Shown one piece after another: positions 7,609-15,909 of a stretch of 41,288 nucleotides of DNA. This DNA comes from Gammaproteobacteria bacterium (GTDB lineage: Bacteria; Pseudomonadota; Gammaproteobacteria; Pseudomonadales; Azotimanducaceae), in the NCBI GenBank assembly GCA_026706665.1, contig JAPOYI010000026.1:1-41288 (forward strand). The letters are read 5' to 3'. Both the position numbers and the translations under genes were made by a program. The notes under the pieces are model-generated. The model was given only the letters and a program-made list of their open reading frames with translations. It was not told the origin of the DNA and ran no database searches. The number at the start of each line of letters is the position of its first letter. Within the stretch, counting starts at the first letter, position 1.

Positions 7609-8115
7609 GTGAACAGGTACATGGGTGTAGTGCTCGCAGGGTTGATTGCGTTGTCCTGCGGCAATGCCGTCGCGGGAGCGGATGGCGTGATGGCGAAGCT
7701 CCTGGCGCTCGAAGGTGAGTGGACGTTTCTCGACGAGGACGGGAAGGACACCGGTGTCGTGGGCACCGTCTTCAAGCCCACGGCGAACGGCTCGGCATTG
7801 AGCGAGGTCATGGTGCCCGGCGGCGACCACGAGATGCTCAACGTGTACCACGCCGACGGTGACCGCGTGCTGATGACGCACTACTGCGCGGCCGGCAACC
7901 AGCCGCGGATGGAAATCGTGCCCGCCGGCGAAGACCGCCTCGAACTGCGCTTCGACAGCATCACCAACCTGGCCGACGAAGGCGCCAACCACATGCGCCA
8001 GGCCGAGTATCACTTCCGCGGTCCCGACCGCCTGACCACCTACTGGTACAGCATGAGGGACGGCAAGCTGTCTGAAGAGGCCACGGTGATCGACCTGGCG
8101 AGGAAGTCGGAATAA
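7609..8115 (+). CDS. Secreted hypothetical protein with lipocalin-like (DUF1579-like) fold
   Basis: Predicted periplasmic protein of about 168 residues. From the GTG at 7609, preceded by GGGAGGAAC, translation gives a signal peptide (NRYMGVVLAGLIALSCGNAVAGA). An ATG at 7570 with its own GGAAGG site would add 13 polar residues, so the start is open. The mature part begins with KLLALEGEWTF and contains alternating strands (TGVVGTVFKP, ALSEVMVPG, LNVYHADGDRVLMTHYC, LELRFDSI, AEYHFRGPDRLTTYWYSM), a pattern common to lipocalin-like domains that describe 'weight of evidence' of a compound pool. The Leu-x-Gly-x-W near the start is a lipocalin hallmark. No catalytic residues are evident. It sits 73 bases after the carboxylase and 11 before the sugar dehydrogenase. 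Confidence 0.7.
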   Translation: MNRYMGVVLAGLIALSCGNAVAGADGVMAKLLALEGEWTFLDEDGKDTGVVGTVFKPTANGSALSEVMVPGGDHEMLNVYHADGDRVLMTHYCAAGNQPRMEIVPAGEDRLELRFDSITNLADEGANHMRQAEYHFRGPDRLTTYWYSMRDGKLSEEATVIDLARKSE

Positions 8116-8126
8116 CGTCCGCCACC

Positions 8127-9599
8127 ATGTACGCAATGGCGTCCTGGCACACCGCCGCCGCGCTTCTGCTCGCCCCGGTCGCGGCTCTCGCTCAGGACTT
8201 CCCGCAACCGCTCGCGGACCCGCTGCCAGAGGCGATCCCGAAGGGCGACATCGTGGTCGCCGCCGTGCCGTTCGTGCGCGCCCCGAAGACAGCCGATCCG
8301 GCCAAGCCGGTGGGCACGAACGACGCGTATGCGCGCATCCAGTACCTGATGCCGATCCCGGACGGTTCGGGGCGGCTGGCTTTCAATGACCTGCGGGGAA
8401 TCCTGTACGTGACCGATGCCTCGGGCAGGGAGCCGGTTGTCTATCTCGATCTCAGCGACCAGGACGTTGGCTTCTACAACGCCCAGTATCCGAACGAAAC
8501 CGGACTGCTCGGATTCGCCTTTCACCCGCAGTTCGGCGACGAGGGGAGACCCGGTTACGGAAAGCTGTACACCGCGTTCACCGCCGTGCCCGCGGGATTC
8601 GGTTCGAACATCGAAGATGCAGTCCTGAAGCAGCTCATGTTCTACGTGAGCGGACAGGACCAGGAGGACGTGATTCGCGAGTGGGCGGCAGCCGACCCCG
8701 CCGCCGACGTCTTCGACGGTACGTCCCGGGCAATTTTTCGCAACGCGCAGTTCGCGGCGACGCACAACATGGGAACGATCGCGTTCAATCCCTACGCTTC
8801 CGAAGGTTCCCCCGACTTTGGGCTGCTCTATGCCTCCATCGGGGATGGCGGCTCCGCCAACGATCCGGAAGACAACGGACAGGATCTTGCGACGCCCCTC
8901 GGCGCGATTCTCCGGATCGATCCCCTGGGCGGCAGCGAGGATCGCGCCTACGGGATTCCCGCAGACAATCCGTTCGTGGACCGCGCCGGCGCGGCACCGG
9001 AAATCTGGGCCTACGGCATCCGACATGCGCAGCACTTCTGCTGGGACGAGGACGGCCGCATGTTCATCAACGACATCGGCCAGGACCAGGTCGAGGAGGT
9101 CAATCTGGGCATTGCCGGCGGGAACTACGGCTGGCGTCTTCGCGAGGGCACTTTTGCCACGGCCTTCGGTGCGGATGCGGGGTCTGCGGGGATCGGGAGC
9201 GTGTTCCCGCTTCCGCCCACCGACGAGGAACTCTTCGTGTATCCGATCGCGCAGTACGACCACGACGAGGGCTACGCCATCGGCAGCGGCTTCGTCTATC
9301 GAGGGGCAGCCATTCCCGCGCTGCAGGGCCGGTACGTTTTTGCCGACATCACGCGCGGCAGGATATTCAGCATCGCGACGGACGTGCTGCGACCGGGCCA
9401 TCCGGCGCCGATCGAGGAGTTGCGGCTCACATTCGACGGCGAGGAGCGTACGCTGCTCGACCTGGCGGGATTCGGGAACACCTATCATGGAGGCCTCCGA
9501 GCCGATCTTCGGCTGGGTCTCGACGCGGCCGGCGAACTGTACCTTCTCACCAAGGGCGACGGCTGGATTCGCAAACTGGTAGCGATGCCGGATTCCTAA
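8127..9599 (+). CDS. PQQ-dependent sugar dehydrogenase (glucose/sorbosone dehydrogenase family)
   Basis: 490-residue periplasmic protein with a cleavable signal (WHTAAALLLAPVAALAQDF) and a six-bladed propeller of the GSDH/soluble glucose dehydrogenase family, which oxidises sugars or related polyols with PQQ. Family motifs seen: GLLGFAFHPQFG, ATHNMGTIAFNP (the His-Asn segment near the active site), LLYASIGDGGSAND, GAILRIDPLGG, EIWAYGIRHAQHFCWD, FINDIGQDQVEEVN, GGNYGWRLREGTF and GSGFVYRGAAIPALQGRYVFADITRGRIF. The conserved Gly-x-Arg-x-x-x (YGIRH) that contacts PQQ is intact. It starts 11 bases after the preceding secreted protein, so co-expression is likely. The natural substrate is unknown; many environmental members are annotated only by fold. 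Confidence 0.87.
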   Translation: MYAMASWHTAAALLLAPVAALAQDFPQPLADPLPEAIPKGDIVVAAVPFVRAPKTADPAKPVGTNDAYARIQYLMPIPDGSGRLAFNDLRGILYVTDASGREPVVYLDLSDQDVGFYNAQYPNETGLLGFAFHPQFGDEGRPGYGKLYTAFTAVPAGFGSNIEDAVLKQLMFYVSGQDQEDVIREWAAADPAADVFDGTSRAIFRNAQFAATHNMGTIAFNPYASEGSPDFGLLYASIGDGGSANDPEDNGQDLATPLGAILRIDPLGGSEDRAYGIPADNPFVDRAGAAPEIWAYGIRHAQHFCWDEDGRMFINDIGQDQVEEVNLGIAGGNYGWRLREGTFATAFGADAGSAGIGSVFPLPPTDEELFVYPIAQYDHDEGYAIGSGFVYRGAAIPALQGRYVFADITRGRIFSIATDVLRPGHPAPIEELRLTFDGEERTLLDLAGFGNTYHGGLRADLRLGLDAAGELYLLTKGDGWIRKLVAMPDS

Positions 9600-9631
9600 A
9601 GCGTCGCACGGCATCAGGAGGACCTGGGCAG

Positions 9632-10453
9632 ATGCACATCGGGATTGGCTTGCGCAACATGGGGGAACAGTCGACGCCCCAGACCATGGGGGCCTGCGCC
9701 CAGGCAGCGGAAGCCGCCGGCGTGGAGTCGGTGTGGGTCACGGATCACATTGCCATTCCGCCGGACGACGCGGAGGGTTCCGGCGGCCGTTACGTGGATC
9801 CTCTCATCGCCCTCGCGTGGGTGGCCGGCGCGACGAAGACCATCGGCCTCGGTGTCGGCGTGCTCATCCTGCCCTACCGAACGTCGCCGCTGCTGTTCGC
9901 GAAACAGACCGCCAGCGTGCAGGAGCTTTCCGGCGGGAGACTGCTGCTCGGCGTAGGCGTGGGATGGATGGAAGCGGAGTTCAGGGCGCTGGGCGTCGAC
10001 CGCGGGCGCCGCGGGCGCATTTCGGACGAGACCCTCGCCTTCCTGCGGGAGTGTTTCGATCACGACGAAGTCACGGCGAACGGCCAGCGGTTCCTGTTCC
10101 GGCCCCGTCCCGCATGTCCGCCCATATACATCGGCGGCGCGGCGCCCCACGCGCTCCGACGCGCCGCAAGATACGGCGACGGCTGGTTCCCGACCGGAAT
10201 GACGCCCGAACAGCTCCCCGAAGTGCGCGCACAGTACGCGGAATTCTGCGCCGCCGAGGGACGGGCCGCCGGGGAAATCATGGTGATGAGCCGCCTGCCG
10301 TCGAACGACGCGGGTGCCGCGGGGCAATACCTGGCCGACTTCGCCCACGCTGGCGCCTCCCGCTTCGTACTCAGCGCCCGCTACGCCGACAGCGATGAAT
10401 ACCGGCGCACTCTGGATGTCCTCGTCGCGGCGGTGGCGGAAGCCGGCCTGTAG
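9632..10453 (+). CDS. LLM-class flavin/F420-dependent oxidoreductase
   Basis: 273-residue luciferase-like monooxygenase fold protein. The ATG at 9632 has a strong AGGAGG at 9617-9622. Sequence marks: HIGIGLRNMG at the N-terminus, VESVWVTDHIAIP, GLGVGVLILPYRTSPLLFAKQTASVQELSGGRLLLGVGVGW and PPIYIGGAAPHALRRAARYGDGWFP. The family uses F420 or FMN to oxidise or reduce small organic substrates. Its size and TIGR03619-like layout are typical of enzymes annotated as F420-dependent. It lies 32 bases after the sugar dehydrogenase in the same direction and may be the last gene of that unit. Three further LLM genes lie at 33520-36362. Substrate unknown. Confidence 0.88.
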   Translation: MHIGIGLRNMGEQSTPQTMGACAQAAEAAGVESVWVTDHIAIPPDDAEGSGGRYVDPLIALAWVAGATKTIGLGVGVLILPYRTSPLLFAKQTASVQELSGGRLLLGVGVGWMEAEFRALGVDRGRRGRISDETLAFLRECFDHDEVTANGQRFLFRPRPACPPIYIGGAAPHALRRAARYGDGWFPTGMTPEQLPEVRAQYAEFCAAEGRAAGEIMVMSRLPSNDAGAAGQYLADFAHAGASRFVLSARYADSDEYRRTLDVLVAAVAEAGL

Positions 10454-10646
10454 GTGCGGACGCGAAAAGTCGAACACTTCGCGCGAGGGGAACCTCGGGG
10501 ACAGCGGTCGGGGTGCGGGCGGGGCGGGCCGCCTTGACAACCAGCGGCAGCGATAGCCAACATGCCCCGGCTGACGCAATCGTCAAACGACCGTACCATG
10601 GTAGCGAACCGTCCCATCGAAACCTGCGCCGTGACGCCATGAACCT
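10454..10646. promoter_or_regulatory. Intergenic region before the binding-protein/HAMP/MFS cluster
   Basis: 193 bases without a gene. A TTGACA at 10534-10539 is the only promoter-like hexamer I noticed; a matching -10 is weak (GATAGC, too close). It probably holds the promoter of the downstream three-gene cluster. Confidence 0.3.
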
Positions 10647-11894
10647 GTGAACAGGCGGTCGCTCATCCTGTACGGCGTCGGAGGGAGCCTGGTCGGCGCC
10701 GCCAGGGCGGAGCCCGCCCACTCCGGCGTCACCGACACCGAGATCACGCTTGGCATGTCGGCCGCGTTTTCCGGGCCCTCGCGCGGTCTTGGGATCGAGC
10801 TGTACCGGGGCGCCAGCGCCTACTTCCAGCACGTCAACGACCAGGGCGGTATTCGCGGCCGCCGCATCGCCATCAAGACGTACGACGACGGCTATCAGCC
10901 GGACCCCTCGGTCAATAACACCATGACCCTCATGCTGGAAGACGAGGTATTCCTGCTGTTCGGCTACGTCGGCACGCCGACGGTGACCCGGGTCCTGCCG
11001 ATGCTCAAGAAGTTCCAGGACCGGAACATCTACCTGTTCTTCCCGTTCACCGGTGCGCAACCCCAGCGCGAGCCGCCGTACGGAGACTTCGCGTTCAACC
11101 TGCGCGCGTCCTACCGGCAGGAGACCGCCGGACTGGTCGACAATTTCGTCAGCATCGGCAGAAAGCGGATCGCGGTCTTCTACCAGGCCGACGCCTACGG
11201 ACGCAGCGGCTGGGCCGGCGTGCGGGCCGCGCTCAAGCGGCATGGCGAGCGCATCGCCGGGGAAGCGACTTACCGGCGTGGCTCGAAATTCACCGGCACG
11301 ATGCGAAGGCAGGTCGAAATCCTCGAGGCGGCAGAACCGGACGCAGTGATCTGTATCGGCGCTTACGCCGCCTGTGCGGCGTTCGCTCGTGATGCCGTCG
11401 ACCACGGCCTCCGCGTCCCTATCGCCAACCTGTCTTTCGTCGGCAGCGAGAACCTTCTCAAACTGCTTACGGAGGGGCGCGAAGACAGCCGCCAGTACAC
11501 TTACCTCCTCGTGAACTCCCAGGTCGTGCCGAGTTACGAGTCCATCTCCGTTGCCGCGGTCCAGGAGTATCGCGACTTCATGCAACGCTACGACCCGGAA
11601 GCACCGACCGAACTGGTGCAGGAAGCGTATGCGCCGTTCGCCCACAGCTTCGTCAGCCTCGAGGGGTTTCTCGACGCGAAGCTGATGGTGGAAATACTGC
11701 GCCGACTGGGCGATTCGCCTTCGCGGGAGGCATTGCCACGTGCCGTATTCAGCATCAAGGACTACGACCTCGGCATCGGCGAGCGCGTGTCGTTCGGCCC
11801 CGACCGGCGCCAGGGTCTGCAACGCGTCTACTACACCGTGGTCGACGAGGGGCGTTTCGTTCCCCTGGATGACTGGGGCGAACGGTTCGCCTGA
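10647..11894 (+). CDS. Periplasmic branched-chain-amino-acid-type substrate-binding protein
   Basis: 415-residue type I periplasmic binding protein (LivJ/Peripla_BP_6 class). A short signal (MNRRSLILYGVGGSLVGAARA) is followed by the family start GVTDTEITLGMSAAFSGPSRGLGIELYRGASAYFQHVNDQGGIRGRRI and the hinge region KRIAVFYQADAYGRSGWAGV. No lipobox, so a soluble periplasmic protein. Start is GTG at 10647 with no good ribosome binding site; an overlapping ATG at 10639 is closed at once. No ABC permease or ATPase genes follow. Instead the next gene is a HAMP membrane protein and then an MFS transporter, so this protein may present a ligand to the sensor rather than to an ABC importer. Ligand unknown. 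Confidence 0.87.
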   Translation: MNRRSLILYGVGGSLVGAARAEPAHSGVTDTEITLGMSAAFSGPSRGLGIELYRGASAYFQHVNDQGGIRGRRIAIKTYDDGYQPDPSVNNTMTLMLEDEVFLLFGYVGTPTVTRVLPMLKKFQDRNIYLFFPFTGAQPQREPPYGDFAFNLRASYRQETAGLVDNFVSIGRKRIAVFYQADAYGRSGWAGVRAALKRHGERIAGEATYRRGSKFTGTMRRQVEILEAAEPDAVICIGAYAACAAFARDAVDHGLRVPIANLSFVGSENLLKLLTEGREDSRQYTYLLVNSQVVPSYESISVAAVQEYRDFMQRYDPEAPTELVQEAYAPFAHSFVSLEGFLDAKLMVEILRRLGDSPSREALPRAVFSIKDYDLGIGERVSFGPDRRQGLQRVYYTVVDEGRFVPLDDWGERFA

Positions 11895-11909
11895 GCGAGG
11901 GCACGTTTC

Positions 11910-12671
11910 GTGAAGCTCTCCGACATCAAGGTCCAGAAGCTGTTCCAGAAGACGTTGTTCGGCGTGCTTTCCCTGTTCGGGATCATCGGGCTGTCGACTT
12001 CGATCCTGCTCATCTACACCGTCAACGACTACCTGTCGGCAGAATACGAAGACAACAGCAAGGACATAGCGAAGACCATCGCGGACTCGAGCGTCGACAT
12101 CCTGCTGAATCGCGACCTCGCCGCCCTGCAGTCCCTGATCGACCAGTTCGTCGAGATCCAGGGCATCAGTTACATATACATCGCGGACGAGACCGGCGAG
12201 TTCCTGGCGCACACGTTCGTTCCCGGCATCCCGGCAGAGATCCTCGCGGACGATCCCACCTCCACCGAAACGGTCGAACGGAAGATTGATGGCATGGGCC
12301 ACTTCGTGGAGGTGGGTCGCCCGATCCTGGCAGGCGTCGCCGGCACCGTCCGTCTCGGCATGGACACCGGGGTCATCGCCCTGAAGGTCCAGCGCGCCAT
12401 CGGCAGGCAGTTGTACCTGGTCTGCATCATTTTCGCGGTGGGCGTGGCCGCGGCGCTGTGGTTCGTCAAGCTGGCGGCAAATCCCCTGCGCGACGTTCTC
12501 GCCTACGCGGTGGCGCTCGCGCGCAACGAAGAAAAGGAGGTGTCGAGTCGCGGCGAGGTCCTTGAACGCAAGGACGAGGCGGGGCAACTGGCGCGGCTCT
12601 TCCTGTACTTCTCGCGGGGCGAGTCCCGGGACGACGAGGCTCCGCCAGGGCCGGCCGGCCCGACGGCCTGA
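11910..12671 (+). CDS. Membrane sensor with periplasmic domain and HAMP, no output domain
   Basis: 253 residues: a short cytoplasmic lead, TM1 about residues 15-40 (TLFGVLSLFGIIGLSTSILL), a periplasmic segment of about 130 residues rich in helices and a small PAS/Cache-like core (QGISYIYIADETGEFLAHTF ... GVAGTVRLGMDTGVI), TM2 about 170-190 (LYLVCIIFAVGVAAALWFV), then a HAMP-like module (NPLRDVLAYAVALA ... ERKDEAGQLARLFLYF). It ends about 20 residues later in a Pro/Ala-rich tail. Proteins with this front half normally carry a histidine kinase, GGDEF or methyl-accepting domain; none is here. GTG start 15 bases after the binding protein. The likely role is signal transfer from the binding protein to an unlinked partner, or regulation of the adjacent MFS transporter; both are inference. 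Confidence 0.75.
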   Translation: MKLSDIKVQKLFQKTLFGVLSLFGIIGLSTSILLIYTVNDYLSAEYEDNSKDIAKTIADSSVDILLNRDLAALQSLIDQFVEIQGISYIYIADETGEFLAHTFVPGIPAEILADDPTSTETVERKIDGMGHFVEVGRPILAGVAGTVRLGMDTGVIALKVQRAIGRQLYLVCIIFAVGVAAALWFVKLAANPLRDVLAYAVALARNEEKEVSSRGEVLERKDEAGQLARLFLYFSRGESRDDEAPPGPAGPTA

Positions 12672-12676
12672 GCGCC

Positions 12677-14026
12677 ATGCCGATACGCTTTCCCGACGTT
12701 CGCCGCTGGCTGATACTCGCGAGTTGCACGACCCTGCAGCTTTGCCTCGGGACCGTGTACGCGTGGAGCTTCTTCCAGAAGATGCTCGTGGAGCAGTTTG
12801 GCTGGAGCTGGGGGCAAACTGCCGCGGCTTTCAGCATCACGATATTCTCCCTGGGGCTTTCCGCCGCCTGGGGAGGCATGGCGCTACCCCGACTCGGCCC
12901 GCGAAAGCTGGCCCTTGCAGGCAGCGTGATGTTCTGCGGCGGCTACCTGATCGGCAGCCTCGCCCTCGAACTGGATCTCCTCTTCCTCTTCTACGTCGGG
13001 TATGGCGTCATGGGCGGCGCCGGCATCGGACTCGGCTACGTGACGCCGGTGGCGACGGCGTCGAAGTGGTTCCCCGATCACAAGGGCCTGGCTACCGGCA
13101 TCACGGTGATGGGCTTCGGCGTGGGCGCGCTTCTCCTGAGCAAGGGGCTGGCTCCGTTCCTCGTGGTGCAGACCCAGCATGACCTCACGATGGTGTTCTT
13201 CTGGCTCGGCATCATCTTCGCCTGCGTCCTGATCCCCGTCAGTTTCTTGATGTCCGATCCGCCGGCCGATTTCGATCCCACGAAGTCGACCGAAGAAGAG
13301 GAACAAGAAGGGCGAGAGGAGGTGTCAGTTCCGCAACCCGAATCGGAGGCGCCACCGCCCGTGAAGGCGTGCCTGACATCCCCCGAATACGCGATCATGT
13401 GGATTGTCTTCTTCTTCAACATCGCTGCGGGCATCTCGGTCATCAGTTTCCAGTCGCCGCTCCTGCAGGATGTCTGGGGCTTGGCCGATTCATCGCTGGA
13501 GCCCGAAGTGCTCGCCGAGTACGGAGCTACGCTCATCGCCGTCAGTTCGCTCTGCAACGGTATCGGGCGTTTGTTGTGGGGACTCCTGTCGGACCGCATC
13601 GGCCGCGTGCGCGTGTTCCAGATACTCCTCGGCAGCCAGGTCGTTGTCTTCGGCATCCTGATGACCGAAACCAATCCCTGGATCTTCTCGATCCTCGTCT
13701 GCTACATCCTGCTCTGCTTCGGCGGCGGCTTCGCCACCATGCCCTCCTTCGTCACGGACGTGTTCGGCAGCGAGCGGATGTCGGCCATCTACGGCACCAT
13801 ACTTACCGCCTGGTCGGCAGCGGGCGTCTTCGGCCCGCTGTACGTGGGGTACCTGATGGACCAGTTTCCCGACCGCGCGGTCACGTACTGCTTCCTGATC
13901 GGTGTCGTAATGCTCGTGTTCGGCTATATCTTCACCTTCCTCCTGCGCGACGACCGCATCCAGGTGTCCCGGCCGACGGTGGAAGGCACACTGCGCGAGT
14001 TCGGTATCGAGCCGCGGGCGGCGTGA
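12677..14026 (+). CDS. OFA-family MFS transporter (oxalate/formate antiporter-like)
   Basis: 449-residue major facilitator protein with 12 predicted membrane segments. The start RRWLILASCTTLQLCLGTVYAWSFFQKML is the signature of the oxalate:formate antiporter (OFA) family, as are GYGVMGGAGIGLGYVTPVATASKWFPDHKGLATGITVMGFGVGA and GLLSDRIGRVR between TM8 and TM9. A central cytoplasmic loop rich in Glu/Pro (about residues 195-230) separates the halves. Family members exchange small carboxylates across the inner membrane. It starts 5 bases after the HAMP protein, so it is very likely co-transcribed with that sensor and the binding protein. The substrate is probably an organic acid; this is inferred from family only. 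Confidence 0.88.
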   Translation: MPIRFPDVRRWLILASCTTLQLCLGTVYAWSFFQKMLVEQFGWSWGQTAAAFSITIFSLGLSAAWGGMALPRLGPRKLALAGSVMFCGGYLIGSLALELDLLFLFYVGYGVMGGAGIGLGYVTPVATASKWFPDHKGLATGITVMGFGVGALLLSKGLAPFLVVQTQHDLTMVFFWLGIIFACVLIPVSFLMSDPPADFDPTKSTEEEEQEGREEVSVPQPESEAPPPVKACLTSPEYAIMWIVFFFNIAAGISVISFQSPLLQDVWGLADSSLEPEVLAEYGATLIAVSSLCNGIGRLLWGLLSDRIGRVRVFQILLGSQVVVFGILMTETNPWIFSILVCYILLCFGGGFATMPSFVTDVFGSERMSAIYGTILTAWSAAGVFGPLYVGYLMDQFPDRAVTYCFLIGVVMLVFGYIFTFLLRDDRIQVSRPTVEGTLREFGIEPRAA

Positions 14027-14107
14027 CGGGATGGAGGCGCAGCTGAGGCACCCCTTCGCCATCTCGCGCCGCAGGTCTCCCACCAATTCAAACGTGCCGA
14101 AGGTTGA

Positions 14108-14126
14108 TATGTATTGTCGATACATA
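14108..14126. promoter_or_regulatory. Palindromic operator candidate upstream of vapB
   Basis: Perfect inverted repeat TATGTAT (14108-14114), spacer TGTCG, ATACATA (14120-14126). It stands about 45 bases before the most likely vapB start and is AT-rich against a GC-rich background. VapB proteins repress their own operon at such palindromes, so this is the probable VapBC operator. Confidence 0.6.
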
Positions 14127-14170
14127 CCACTCATGCTACGTTTCCCATGGACCGAAACGAAAGAGTGTCC

Positions 14171-14467
14171 ATGTCCAGCTCAAGCAAGGAGTTGTCCGGA
14201 TCAGATTCGGCAACGCGAACACGAAAGCTCGCCCGCGTATTCATGAATGGACGGTCCCAAGCCGTCCGAATCCCGCAGGAATTTCGATTCGACACGGATC
14301 GGGTTGGCATTCGACGGGAAGGTTGCAACGTCATCCTGAGTCCGGTCTACGAGGATTGGGACGATTATTTCGAGAATGCACCACGGGTCGACGAAGATTT
14401 TGCGATGGCGATGTCGGCCGCTCGTCGAGACCTCATGCCACCCGAAGACCGGAAGGCGTTGGATTGA
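14171..14467 (+). CDS. vapB: VapB-type antitoxin (AbrB/MazE fold)
   Basis: 98 residues from the ATG at 14171; upstream in-frame starts (ATG 14147, TTG 14114) exist, but the TTG lies inside the palindromic operator. The core RKLARVFMNGRSQAVRIPQE, then FRFDTDRVGIRREGCNVILSP, is the swapped-hairpin AbrB DNA-binding domain of VapB antitoxins; the acidic C-terminus (EDWDDYFENAPRVDEDFAM) is the segment that wraps around and blocks the VapC toxin. The Ser-rich N-terminal extension before the core is longer than usual. The stop overlaps the region just before the vapC start, so the pair is translationally coupled. It should autorepress through the palindrome at 14108-14126. Confidence 0.88.
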   Translation: MSSSSKELSGSDSATRTRKLARVFMNGRSQAVRIPQEFRFDTDRVGIRREGCNVILSPVYEDWDDYFENAPRVDEDFAMAMSAARRDLMPPEDRKALD

Positions 14468-14472
14468 GGGTC

Positions 14473-14862
14473 ATGCTGGACACCGACACCTGCATCTATG
14501 CAATGTCGCGTGCTGCCGGATTCGCGCCAAGGGTGGATCTTCGACACTGCGGCATATCGGTGATCGTGCTCGGCGAGTTGGAGTGGGGTGTGCGACGTTC
14601 AAGGCGAATACGCGAAAACCGAGTGAGCTTGCAGCACTGGCTCGCGGCCGTCGAGATCGCCGACATGAACGATGAAGTAGCCCGGAAATACGGCCAGTTG
14701 CGAGCCGATCTGGACTCGATTGGTCGACCTATTGGCCCCAACGACCTGTGGGTCGCCGCTCATGCGCTGGCACTCGGGATGCCGCTGATAACAAATAACC
14801 TGTCCGAGTTCGAAAGAGTGCCGGACCTCGTCACGGAGACCTGGATGGTCGCTAGCGGGTAA
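14473..14862 (+). CDS. vapC: VapC PIN-domain ribonuclease toxin
   Basis: 129-residue PIN-domain toxin, an Mg-dependent endoribonuclease that typically cuts tRNA or rRNA. The acidic active-site residues are in place: D3/D5 in MLDTDTCIYAM, E35 in VIVLGELEWG and D91 in GPNDLWVAAHA; the fourth region reads PLITNNLSEF with Asn at 108/109, as in many VapCs. The ATG at 14473 follows a GAGGG immediately behind the vapB stop. Its 3' end overlaps by 11 bases the end of the convergent hydrolase gene at 14852. All catalytic positions look intact, so the module appears functional. Confidence 0.92.
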   Translation: MLDTDTCIYAMSRAAGFAPRVDLRHCGISVIVLGELEWGVRRSRRIRENRVSLQHWLAAVEIADMNDEVARKYGQLRADLDSIGRPIGPNDLWVAAHALALGMPLITNNLSEFERVPDLVTETWMVASG

Positions 14863-15745
14863 CCTCCACATCGCGAATGTGGCCGGCGATCGCAAAGGCG
14901 ATTTCGCCGAGAACGGGCTCCGGCAGATCGTGGCCCAGCTTTTCGATCTCGAGATAGGCGGCGCCCGGTATGACGGCGGCGGTTTCGCGCCCGGCTTCCA
15001 CCCGGACCAGCGGATCGGCGTCGCCATGGATCACAAGCGTCGGAATCTTGAGTCGTTCCAGTTCCGCGCGGCGATCCCCGTCGGCGAGAATCGCGGCAAG
15101 CTGCCTTAGCGTGCCGTCCGGCCGGTAAGCCCGCTCGATGGCAAGCCCCGCAAACCGGGCGCCGCCCACTTTCTCGGAGTCGAAGTGTGGCCCCGCGAAC
15201 ACCTGCCATGCCTGGATGCTCAAGGGTATGGCCGCCTCGGCGTCTTCCACACCCGACGACGCGAGCAACGCTCCGACGGCTTCCTCGCTCGGCGGCGGCA
15301 ATTCCGGATTGCCGGTGGACGACATGATCGAAGTCAGGCTGTAGACGCGCTCCGGATGCTCGATTGCCATGCGCTGGCCGATCATGCCGCCCATCGACAC
15401 GCCGATGACATGGGCGCCTCCCTGGCCGATGTGATCGAGCAGGTCGACCGCATCCCGCGCCATATCCGAGAGCGAGTACGTGGGGGCAAGGTCTCCTGGA
15501 TCGTCGCGGGCCGCCAGCAGCGACACCAGGGAAGGCGGGGGCGCTTCGGAGCCGTGGGACAGGCCCGAATCCCGGTTATCGAACGTGACCGCGCACAGGC
15601 CCGCGTCTACCAGGCCTTCGATAAGCGAGTCAGGCCAGTGGACGACCTGGCATCCGAGGCCCTGGATGAGGAGCACACGGGGATCGGCGCGCGAACCCGA
15701 ATGTTCGAAGTAAATTTCACCGCTCTTTGCCGTGAACCTTGCCAT
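14852..15745 (-). CDS. Alpha/beta hydrolase
   Basis: 297-residue alpha/beta-hydrolase-fold enzyme, closest in pattern to esterases/epoxide-hydrolase-like proteins annotated as aclacinomycin methylesterase RdmC. Oxyanion-hole region LLIQGLGCQVVHWPDSL, nucleophile elbow GVSMGGMIG, acid residue in VIHGDADPLVRVEAG and histidine in LEIEKLGHDLPEPV are all present, so it should be catalytically competent. ATG at 15745. A small hairpin in the leader (15755-15773) contains part of the putative ribosome binding site. Its gene end overlaps vapC tail-to-tail. Substrate unknown. Confidence 0.88.
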   Translation of the reverse strand: MARFTAKSGEIYFEHSGSRADPRVLLIQGLGCQVVHWPDSLIEGLVDAGLCAVTFDNRDSGLSHGSEAPPPSLVSLLAARDDPGDLAPTYSLSDMARDAVDLLDHIGQGGAHVIGVSMGGMIGQRMAIEHPERVYSLTSIMSSTGNPELPPPSEEAVGALLASSGVEDAEAAIPLSIQAWQVFAGPHFDSEKVGGARFAGLAIERAYRPDGTLRQLAAILADGDRRAELERLKIPTLVIHGDADPLVRVEAGRETAAVIPGAAYLEIEKLGHDLPEPVLGEIAFAIAGHIRDVEVTR

Positions 15746-15754
15746 GGCGGACCG

Positions 15755-15773
15755 AAACTCTCCCGTGGAGTTT
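15755..15773 (-). promoter_or_regulatory. Leader hairpin over the ribosome binding site of the hydrolase
   Basis: Inverted repeat AAACTC (15755-15760) / GAGTTT (15768-15773). Read on the minus strand the loop and 3' arm contain GGGAGAG, the likely ribosome binding site about 10-13 bases before the ATG. It could limit translation; no ligand-binding element is recognised. Confidence 0.35.
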
Positions 15774-15909
15774 TGAGGGGCCGGCGAATCTTAGCGTATC
15801 GCCGCGAGCCGCGCCGATTTCGGACCGCCGCCGGCCGTGAGCCGTTTCACTATAGGCCGCTTCGAATCCGAGATCAGCGTGCCGATGAGACCTGCCGATA
15901 CAGGATCAG

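Noticed and set aside
10534-10562. Sigma70 promoter before the binding protein
   Set aside because: TTGACA is present, but no -10 element at 16-18 bases; left as a hint only.
10371-12587. 738-codon minus-strand frame
   Set aside because: Antisense to the binding protein and HAMP sensor; no protein-like motifs.
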